Source: Chalciporus piperatus
Taxonomy: Eukaryota > Basidiomycota > Agaricomycetes > Boletales > Boletaceae
Assembly (NCBI GenBank): GCA_038093975.1
Contig: JBBPTG010000140.1
Span: 1-64,000, forward strand
Length of the DNA: 64,000 nt
Reading direction: 5' to 3'
The position numbers were made by a program, and so were the translations under genes. The stretch's first letter is position 1. Each line of letters opens with the position of its first letter. The notes beneath the pieces are model-generated. The model made no database searches, was not told the origin of the DNA, and was given only the letters and a program-made list of their open reading frames with translations. Positions 21,312 to 28,948 of this stretch are shown in pieces.

Positions 21312-22941
21312 CTGAAAAGGCTTCTGGGTTCGTGAATGTGGGAGGGGGAACGATGAAGCGAATGGCCGCCCCCGAAGAGATGGTGTTTCGCCACCAGGCG
21401 AGCTCCTCGTGTATACCTTTGTCTGGGCGGTGCGGCATGAAAGCGTTTTTGCTACATGTGGTAAGCATGCGTTCTAGCCCCGTTAGGTACGCCCTGCCCG
21501 CCGGAATGAGGGAGGCTGTGTGTAATAGTTTTCCGTAGAGTTTCTGCACGTCCTCGAGGACGTGCGTTGCTCTGCTGTTCCATCCGTCGATCGCTTGTAG
21601 GTACTTGTCCGCCTTTTCGGGGGTTAGGGAGACGGTGCGCGCTCGTAGGTCCCAGACGAATCCGATGTAGGTGGTGGCATGGCTGAATGGTTGATCTTTT
21701 GATTTCTCCCACGGAATTCCTAGCGTGTCTGATAAGGCATCAATATCGCTAAGCGAATATGAGAATTGTGCGTCGTGGTCAGATCTATCTTCGCGTGATA
21801 CATGCGCGAGACTCGCTATTGGGTGGGAGCAGTCTTCGTTGAATTCTTCCGCCTGCCCGTCTTGCAACAGGCGTCCTTTGAAGCATATGCGGCTGCCTTG
21901 TTGTTGTCTGCCAAGAGGTTTGACTTCGTTGTGCCAGGTTTTTCGCGCGCGGTTGTACTCCGGCAAATGTTCTGTCCGGATGCGGAAGAAAATGTGGTCG
22001 TCCACCCATTTGTCGAGAGGCCCGATGCCGTGGAATCGGAAAATTTCCGCTGCGGCATCTGCGACATGTCCATAGCTTCCGGCAGATGGTGTGGCGCCAA
22101 ATGCTGTACATGTGTCAATGCAACCATGCGTTTGTGAGATACGTACGACGGCCGCCGGCCATTGGGATGGGTGGAGCGGGATGGTTCTGTATGCTTCTGC
22201 GACGTCGCGTGTGGCAGCTTCTGAACCAGGGGGGAGCCGCGACGCAAGTAAGTAGACTATAGAAAATTTGCCCCACGTCGCCGGGAAATCATGTGGGTTA
22301 ATAAAAGAATTAATGGAAGGAGCGGGGTTATCTTTGCTCGGGGATAAGGGGAAAGAGAAGTTTTGGACTAGTCTAAATTTGCCTGGTCGGCCTGGTTTGG
22401 GTATAATTGAGAGGGGCGAAGATTGGAAATGTCCGATTGATTCATGAATGAGGGGTAGCAGGTATGGCCCTAAATATCTACCTTTATCAACTTCTTTTCG
22501 TACTATGTCATCAAGCTGTTCGTGGTACATCTCAACGGAGGAGGAATTAGGGGGGGCTTGCGTACGGAGAATGCGGGGGAAGTTTAAAATGAAACCATGT
22601 CTAAGTCCGTTAGGTACATCACCGAAAATGTCTGTTAGTTTGGCTGTTTGAATGAGTGAATGCCAGACGTCTGGTTTATACGGCGTTAGCGCTAGGGACT
22701 TTCTGGACGCGAGGGCAGCGGTGAGCGCCGTGCGAGGGTGAGCCACATCCCGAGCAGATGTGGGCGTGCGTGTGGTTGTCTCGGCATCCTTCCTTACGTT
22801 GCCATTTGGAGCAGATGCGTTGGTTGTCTTTCTTGGTGACGAGCGTCCGGTTGGATCTCTTCGCGAATGTGGGGAATTGGTTGTCCCAGGTATGTTCGGC
22901 TGGGCATTCAGCGACGGGTACGGTATGTGGGTCGATGCCAA
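20701..22941 (-). CDS. DIRS-2 reverse transcriptase-RNase H
   Basis: A 746-aa intact frame starting at 22,941 (MASTHIPYPS). The RT has PKPGRPGKFRLVQNFSFP, TRDVAEAYRTIPLHP, FGATPSAGSYGHV and the active site DKWVDDHIFF. RNase H has EAFSDASSGIGIG, GVELLIHAV, LHCDNTSVVESW and ELNPADDPSRG. The C-terminus is charged and helical. It overlaps the end of gag by 266 nt and the recombinase by 611 nt. No lesion is visible, in contrast to the intron-like frame change in DIRS-1. Confidence 0.87.
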   Translation of the reverse strand: MASTHIPYPSLNAQPNIPGTTNSPHSRRDPTGRSSPRKTTNASAPNGNVRKDAETTTRTPTSARDVAHPRTALTAALASRKSLALTPYKPDVWHSLIQTAKLTDIFGDVPNGLRHGFILNFPRILRTQAPPNSSSVEMYHEQLDDIVRKEVDKGRYLGPYLLPLIHESIGHFQSSPLSIIPKPGRPGKFRLVQNFSFPLSPSKDNPAPSINSFINPHDFPATWGKFSIVYLLASRLPPGSEAATRDVAEAYRTIPLHPSQWPAAVVRISQTHGCIDTCTAFGATPSAGSYGHVADAAAEIFRFHGIGPLDKWVDDHIFFRIRTEHLPEYNRARKTWHNEVKPLGRQQQGSRICFKGRLLQDGQAEEFNEDCSHPIASLAHVSREDRSDHDAQFSYSLSDIDALSDTLGIPWEKSKDQPFSHATTYIGFVWDLRARTVSLTPEKADKYLQAIDGWNSRATHVLEDVQKLYGKLLHTASLIPAGRAYLTGLERMLTTCSKNAFMPHRPDKGIHEELAWWRNTISSGAAIRFIVPPPTFTNPEAFSDASSGIGIGITIGAHWRAWRLIPGWKTWNGKRDIAWAEAVGVELLIHAVARLAPQNHQHVILHCDNTSVVESWRVGRHRNKAVNVVFRHIHDALANPSCSVSSVLTKFVPSELNPADDPSRGIYGPLHLLLPAFPIPEYLRGFIVDFDAPLDPLEVHALGNGQYSRTAAKLIDRIKQEQELRERVDALRAEHDQLVAHSLCSQ

Positions 22942-24394
22942 GGCATACTGCGCAGGGCGGGAGAGGTCCGTTGTCTGGAGCGGAGGGGTTGCGAAAGGAT
23001 TTAGCGCGTTTGCTCGACGACGAGGCTAGGTCCGTTGTGGGGGACATGGAGCGCTTGATCGTGTTTGACTGTTTGGGGGGGAATGGGGAATAAGATGCGT
23101 TGGGTGTCGCGGCAGGTGCGAACGCACGTGTGCCCCCTGTTTGCATGGTGGCAAGGGCGGTGAGTCTGTCAGCGGCCTGTTCCGGATACGATCAGTTGTT
23201 CAGCGTGTAGCAATTGCGTGGAGCAGGTAGTTTTTTCGCGTGGAGCGAGTAGTGTTTGATGCGTGTAGCATGGTCATGCGATGGTGTGCAACCGTTGTTG
23301 TGGTGCCGTGTTATGGATCGCGGTGCCACGTGCAAAATTATGCCGTATAGTGGGTCCGGTACCAAGGGCAGAGGGGGGGGGGCGTGAAGCCGTGCGTGAA
23401 GCAGTGAGCGAAGGGGGGTTGCGGATATGCAAAAACGAGGTGTGAGAGCACGAGTGGTGGGATGGTAAGTATTTGGAAAAAAAAATTTGTGGGAGCGTTT
23501 ACTCGCCTCGGTTGCGCGTCTCTCGGCATCTTGATGCTTCTGGTTAGTGATTTTGGCTCTGATCTTGATCAGTGCCTCCTGGTCAATGTGTTTGAGATTG
23601 AACGATGACGGGGTACCAAGGTTGTTGTGCCATTTACGGCGGTAGATTGCCTGGTATATCAGAAGGGCTTGTCGCGCCGTTTCATCCTCGTGACGCCATT
23701 CGTGCGCGCCGAGGTTCATCCAGAAGCCCAGCATGGCGTCCATGCGTTCCTGGGGCCAGTTGGCTTCTTTCATCGCCTGCAGAATGCGGTGCGTGGCTTC
23801 GTCGATCTGCGGCCATGTGAGGTCTTTGTCTTCGACTATGGCATGTTTGGCCTTGGCTGCAGCTGCGGGAACGAAGGTGTGACCGCCCTGGTCGTCGGGC
23901 ACGAGGGTCAGTGCGTCTTCTTCTGCCGAGTATGATAGGCTTTCTGCTTCAGCTAGTCCCTTGTTGGTGAAGGGGTAGAGAGGGATGTACTCCCCCTTCT
24001 GGAGCTTGCGGATAGCGAGGGGCGAGGGGTTGATGGGGATGGCTCCGAGAGAAGGTGGGGGTACGTCAGCAAACGATAGGAACTTGCTGCGGTATCTCTT
24101 CCTTTCCTCTTTCCTGGCTTCTTCTTCTTCTTGGAGTTTGGCCCGCTGGGCGTCTTCTTGCTGGAGGCGGAGACGTTCTTGCTCTTGGCGTGTTCGCTCT
24201 GCGAGGTCTGCTTGGTGGGCGTCCCACTCCTGCCTGTCGATGAGGTTCTGGGCTCTCCAGATGTCGGTGAGCTTTCCGGCAGCTGCCTCATGGGTGATGG
24301 CGAAGTTGTCGACGAGTTGTTGTCGGGCTGGGCCGTACTTGTCAGTGTTGTACTCAGGTGGGTTTGCGTTGTGAGGGTTCTGCGGGTGTTGCAT
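22676..24394 (-). CDS. DIRS-2 gag-like protein (two segments)
   Basis: The first segment (24,394 to about 23,505) has an E/R/Q-rich coiled coil around residues 65-105 and a C-terminal helical part (LGFWMNLGAHEWRHEDETAR). Its frame continues into low-quality sequence past 23,500. The second segment (about 23,176-22,676) has a Cys/His cluster (CAVCLGIDPH, CSKWQRKEGCRDNHTHAH, CSGCGSPSHGAHRCP) that should bind zinc. A consensus acceptor (ggaacag, ending 23,177) precedes segment two. An intron of about 325 nt would join them, but the donor I tried (GTAAAC at 23,502) does not keep phase, so the junction is unresolved. Confidence 0.6.
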
Positions 24395-24592
24395 GTCTGG
24401 TGGAAGGATAAAGGACTCGAGTGTGAAGGAGAGTTGAGATGCGAAAAGAGTGTATCGAGGAGTACGACGACTAACAGTGCGACTAGCTGGGTGCTACAAG
24501 TACGAAGAGAAGAGAAGGTGAGAGCCACTTCGCTTCTCACGCATAGACTAAATCCTTCGCTCGCCTCGTGCCTCGGCTAAGCGTAGGTCACC

Positions 24593-24596
24593 ATCT
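24593..24596. repeat. Right copy of 4-bp sequence at DIRS-2 junction
   Basis: The partner of 19,221-19,224. F-box coding sequence resumes directly after it. Confidence 0.6.
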
Positions 24597-25624
24597 GTCC
24601 TATCAATCACTTCTTCCCCTCACCTCCTTCTCGCATCTCCGAGAGCTGGTGATTAATTGGAGCCACGAGATCTCCCTCGACGACAACGAGCTTTCCCTCC
24701 TAGCTTGCAACTGGCCATTTTTGGTCTTCTTCACGTTGAACGACTGCGGTGTGGCTCGTCTGCCCCCGACTAAGCGCCTTACCCTCAAAGTGCTCTTGAT
24801 CCTCATTGCTTCCTGTCCAGATCTTATGGGTATTTGTTTACCTGTGGACGCCACGGAGGTGCCAACAGACGAAGATCCCGACATTCGAAGTACTTCCGTC
24901 CTCAATCTCGACTTCCCTAACTCCCCGATCAATGAAGCTCCTCTAGTTGCAAACTTTCTTTTTCGACACTTTCCACGTTTAACGAGCGTGCACGGAGAGT
25001 TCAGACGGTATTTACAATTTTTTCCCATGCCGCCATGGAAGTACACATGGGGACAAGTTGATTTTCATCTATCATGCCTTCGTAGAGGCTTGATTTGATG
25101 GGGTGGATAAATGGTGTTTTGCACAAGGCAACACTTTGGAGATTGATGGTCGGGACCACTCCGTATGCACTGCTCTTCATTTATCGATAGTATCTTACTT
25201 AGTGACTTTGTGTGTTGCGAACGAAATGATACATGTAGAGTTGGTAAAACATTGCAATCTTCGGAATGTCACCGCAAGTTCCCCGAACTTTACCAAGTCA
25301 ACGAATTCAAATTTATACTTACTGAATTGCGCAACTCGACTCCTCGTCAGTCGCAGGCTTGAGATTCTTGAGATTCTGCTCCCTTCGCGTTCTCTCTTGC
25401 TCTGCCTCGAATGCTTGTGCACGAGCAACTGCTAGAGCACGGGCGCCATCCCTCTGTCTTTCGGCGATCAATCTCTCCCGCTTCTCGGCTGCTTCTGCCC
25501 GTTTTCGTTCCCTCTCACGAATCTCCGCCCAAAGACGTTCAAGCCGCTTACGCTCTGCATCAGCTTCGCCCCAACAATGTTGTAACATGAGGACTTATGT
25601 ACTGACCAGTGTATGTCAGATCCC

Positions 25625-25994
25625 TCACGGCGAGAGAAACAAAAGCAAGCTTACAACTGCGCCAGGAGGGAACGTGAGGTTAGCAGAGGTTGTGGTGGTC
25701 CTCTTTAACACCGCTGCAACTGCGATTGTGAGCACGACAATCGCTGATATTTTTGTATAGAAAAGTCGAACTGTCGTTCCTGCTAACATGTTGGCGCCAA
25801 GGTTCAAAGAGTGCGTCCAGAACCCTACCCTTTCGTGAAAGTGTCACTTTTATCGTCTCCCGTAGCGGATTGCTGACCCAACCGCGCCATAGAGTCGCTT
25901 CGTGTTGACCACTTCTACTAGATGAAGCGTAGATAGAGTCGTGAACGATATCGACGACTTCAGTAATGCCGTGTACTACCTTGGTAGCCTGCAC
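25625..25994 (-). CDS. Unassigned small gene or terminal exons with one membrane segment
   Basis: I do not recognise this. Two frames read on the minus strand: a first part with VVHGITEVVDIVHDSIY and ESL-like polar sequence, and a second with a hydrophobic run (IVVLTIAVAAVL) that could cross a membrane. It lies directly downstream of the stonustoxin-type gene, separated by a possible intron (gtatgt near 26,040, acceptor before 25,990). It may be a last exon of that gene or a separate remnant. The ends are uncertain. Confidence 0.25.
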
Positions 25995-26048
25995 TCGTAA
26001 TTTTTCTGTCTTTCAGTTAGCTCGACAAAACGGTAGCGTGACATACTC

Positions 26049-27377
26049 TCAAGGCAAATAAACGACCAAAGGCTGACAGCGCTGAAGGGGCGGCGGCCGC
26101 CGTGGTGGATAGTGGAGCGGTATTAGCGCACCGGGCTGCACCGGCGGGGTGCTTAGCCAGAGAAATTGCCTGTTGCTGGCAGAATGGGCCGGATCATCTT
26201 CGAGTGACTTCATAGCGTGGCGCTCGTGTAGCTTTCTGACCCGCTTCAGCAGGGGTAAGCTGTCTACCTCTCCTCCCATAAGTATCTTTTTCAGATTTTC
26301 TCCAAGTTCTTCCAGGCATACGCGATATTCGTCACGAAAGGCGTTGAAGGCGGGCTGGACGCGATTGGTAGTAAAATCTGGGATGACGTCTTTGGATGCT
26401 TTCGCAAACTCTTCAAGGACATTAAAGCGACAGTGAATGTCCTCGAGCAAGGCAAACTCGTTCATGTAGTAGTTCAGCGTGGTTTGATTGATGTGATGGA
26501 TGATTTGCGCAGCCTCGAACAGGGACTCCGGGATGGGTTGCAAAGTGATGGATATGGGAACTCCCTCTGTGCCATCTTCGTGCTTCTCGACGAGAGCTTT
26601 AGTAGCCTCGGAGAATGTCACCGTGACGTCTTCCGGGTTGAGCGGAACGGTGTCGATCGCAACATCTCCGTACACCTGCAAGGACAAAACAGTAAGGCAC
26701 CAGAAACCAGGGGAGGCACAGAAGTACAGTACCCGGACGTCAAACTTGCTATTCAGTTCTGAAAGGGTTGAATCAATCTCCGCTGAGACACTGCCTGATA
26801 CGTTGAGTGCAGCCTTCAAGCCCTCAAACGACGCTTGAAGCTTTCCTTCAATCTTGTCCTCCTCGTCGAGTTTCGATTCCTTGGCCGTCATGCGGACGAT
26901 TACATTTCCTCCATACTGGATGGCGGAAACGAAGTGAGTCGCGGCATTATTGAGAAGAAAGTTGGTTTGGATCAAAGGAAGAACGTGTCCCCCTAGCGCC
27001 TCCTCGCTGAAACCAAGTCGCTCCTCCATGAAGCGTGCTTTGTACGTTAACGCCCAGGATCTCTCCTGGGTGTTCGATTTCGAGTCATGGAAGTATGCTG
27101 CGGATCCTGAAACCTTGATCAGGCCACCAAGGACCTCGACGGAAAGTTCAGCGCTCAGGTCGATGGTAGCAGACTTGTTCTGGAGCGTATTGGCTATGGC
27201 AAGGGACAGGTCACCGAAGCGGTTGTACGTCTTCGTTGTGGCATTTGTCATCTTGTCCTGAGCGTACAGCTGAGCACCAAGAAAGCTGGCGCTGCGCGCA
27301 TCGTACAGTTCCCCGAGTTGGACAGCCTGACCTAGCGTAGGCTTCTGAAAGACGGACGGTGAGTCTGGGGAAGACAC
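26049..27377 (-). CDS. Stonustoxin-type MACPF-like domain protein
   Basis: The N-terminal ~200 residues resemble the SNTX/verrucotoxin MACPF-CDC-like domain: LGQAVQLGELYDARS near the start, then FHDSKSNTQERSWAL and ATHFVSAIQYGGNVIVRM, which are family landmarks. The rest is largely helical. In fish venom the family forms pores. Many fungal genomes carry relatives of unknown role, so no toxic activity should be assumed here. A 56-nt intron at 26,677-26,732 is in frame and encodes hydrophobic text unlike its flanks. Without it the frame is about 424 aa. No ATG opens the frame (the first start-like codon is GTG at 27,377), so a short 5' exon is probably missing. The C-terminus is proline-rich. 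It lies inside helicase copy B. Confidence 0.68.
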   Translation of the reverse strand: MSSPDSPSVFQKPTLGQAVQLGELYDARSASFLGAQLYAQDKMTNATTKTYNRFGDLSLAIANTLQNKSATIDLSAELSVEVLGGLIKVSGSAAYFHDSKSNTQERSWALTYKARFMEERLGFSEEALGGHVLPLIQTNFLLNNAATHFVSAIQYGGNVIVRMTAKESKLDEEDKIEGKLQASFEGLKAALNVSGSVSAEIDSTLSELNSKFDVRVLYFCASPGFWCLTVLSLQVYGDVAIDTVPLNPEDVTVTFSEATKALVEKHEDGTEGVPISITLQPIPESLFEAAQIIHHINQTTLNYYMNEFALLEDIHCRFNVLEEFAKASKDVIPDFTTNRVQPAFNAFRDEYRVCLEELGENLKKILMGGEVDSLPLLKRVRKLHERHAMKSLEDDPAHSASNRQFLWLSTPPVQPGALIPLHYPPRRPPPLQRCQPLVVYLP

Positions 27378-27419
27378 TTTGGGTAGGGTTTCGGGGAGAG
27401 GTGGTAGACGATCAAAAGG

Positions 27420-28640
27420 ATTTGGCTTTGCTATGCTGACGCTGTGGGTTACTGCTGCTTGATTCCATGGTCAACCCAGCATGCGTTATAAGCCCACATA
27501 GGACCCAATCGGCATCCCAAATGCACCGACCCGGTCTGACAATAACTCCGGATGTACCACAAGGAGCTGTCATGACATGCTGAGTGGTTCCATTCCTACG
27601 ACCAAACACAACGTTACATACCGTGTCTTGGCATATGCATTCGCTCTGCATCGCGAGGAACACGGGGCCGTGATTGGCATGGGAGTTCCGCAGGGTCTGG
27701 CCTCTTTCGTGACACATTTTCCTGTGCGTCCATGAAGCAGGAGCATTGTCAGAGAACTAAAGGACTCGGGGGAATCGTTGCGTGCTGACACTGCTCAACT
27801 ACTTTTTATGCGTCCGCCGAAGGGAGTTGGGGGTATGGTGTTTGCTACAAGGGCGATCGTGACTGAAGACTCAGGCTGTACAGCAATCTGAAGAGGAGAT
27901 GAGTGCGAAATCACAGCTGTCGTGGCATAGAAGTTACAAATATCCCCTACATATCCACGGTCGAGCCTGCCCCCAGCCTGTGTTTCTCGAGTCGGACGTG
28001 CCTGTCGAACACTTCAGGGAGTCGTTTCCATTGAACGAAAGGGACATCCCTGTTTCCGTCATGCGTTTCTCCTGCCACGGTATGAGAACCCTGTCCGGAG
28101 GATGAAAGCACCGGAGACAAACAATCGACAGCGCCCTGGCACGAGGGAACATACCACTGCCCACAAGTCAGGAGAGAAAACGCCCGGGGGTCATGCATAT
28201 GATGATTTCAACAAACGGACTGATAGACGCCCAGGAACACTCGACTTCGCATCAGGCCTATGTGCCGGCTCTTCCAAAACTCAGACTCTCTGGATAGTTT
28301 TGGAACATGCCCAAACGAGGAGGAAATCCCGTCTGTGTTGGAACAACAGCATCGCTTTCCTATGAACACTCCCCTTGAGATCACCTACGACCCTGCAATC
28401 TGGAAGACTCCATATGCGAATGCTCACTTGCGTCGGCGCATAACGTGTGAACCATGGGAGATAAACTTTGTTGACCTCGTAGTCCGGGAGATGTGTTACC
28501 GAGAAGAGCAACGAGGACCAGACTCAATGAGTGGAAGGCAGTCGTTCTGCTCTACTGAACGGAGGTTGAAATAACAGACAACAAGAGCAACGACTCAGAA
28601 GGTTGTTTACTACCTAATGACCACGCAAATCCTTTCCATA
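27420..28640. other. Upstream part of the 3.4-kb block, no supported gene
   Basis: Open frames occur on both strands but none shows a domain or a consistent exon chain. It should contain the promoter and any first exon of the stonustoxin-type gene. A plus-strand frame at 28,260-28,574 has protein-like composition (EITYDPAIWKTPYANAHL) but no recognisable family. Confidence 0.35.
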
Positions 28641-28666
28641 TGTGCCCTTCAATGCACATAGTCTTG

Positions 28667-28948
28667 TTACAAACCTTCGCCCACCAAGCGGTCTGGGGTC
28701 ACGAGAGTGTCATTGCATTCAGCTGCATCATGGTATGCATTGTATAGGAACACCGATAACTGAATACCCTGCACAGTCTGCAAATAGCACCAACTCACCC
28801 GCTGGGATGGTCGGTGAAAATCCGAAATCCTTGTGACCTCGGCACACCTGCGACATGGAGCACCCTGTCCGATCTTGCCATTCCTACGACATTCGCAGCA
28901 GTACTGCCTAGTCCATCTCCCGAGGTTACTCCGTCCACATGTGACCAT
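28667..28948 (-). CDS. Possible exon with a Cys cluster, at the edge of the 3.4-kb block
   Basis: The frame contains YCCECRRNGKIGQGAPCRRC, a C-x-C...C-x2-C pattern that could bind zinc, followed by a good donor (GTGAGT) after HRPSQR. It starts exactly at the helicase junction, so it looks like the internal exon of a gene cut at the breakpoint. The family is not recognised. The part after the donor is probably intron. Confidence 0.3.
   Translation of the reverse strand: MVTCGRSNLGRWTRQYCCECRRNGKIGQGAPCRRCAEVTRISDFHRPSQRVSWCYLQTVQGIQLSVFLYNAYHDAAECNDTLVTPDRLVGEGL

Larger units (their letters stand above)
19225..24592 (-). mobile_element. DIRS-type retrotransposon DIRS-2, inserted in F-box copy B
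   Basis: A 5,368-bp element with precisely defined ends, because the empty site is preserved in F-box copy A. Minus-strand gene order is gag (22,676-24,394), RT-RNase H (20,701-22,941) and tyrosine recombinase (19,482-21,311), with neighbouring frames overlapping. RT and recombinase are open over their full length, so the element may be young. Its proteins differ clearly from those of DIRS-1, so two DIRS families are present. Confidence 0.9.
18059..25098 (+). pseudogene. F-box/LRR protein gene, copy B, split by DIRS-2
   Basis: Exon 1 is 18,059-18,280 (MSPFGCNPLLVPELFQ, with the F-box LAALAQTCRAFSEPSLDRLW). A 114-nt intron follows (18,281-18,394), and exon 2 runs from 18,395 through the leucine-rich part. 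Coding text stops at ELTYYL (19,220) and resumes in the correct frame at SYQSLLPLTSF (about 24,595), ending at the stop at 25,098. Copy A reads straight through this point, proving that DIRS-2 inserted here. Unlike copy A, this copy has no nonsense codon or frameshift, so before the insertion it would have encoded a protein of about 515 aa. With the element in place the C-terminal 165 residues are cut off. Confidence 0.85.

Noticed and set aside
27412..27791. Two minus-strand frames upstream of the stonustoxin-type gene
   Set aside because: They overlap in different frames, lack motifs and do not splice cleanly into the gene. They may include its 5' exon, but this cannot be shown.
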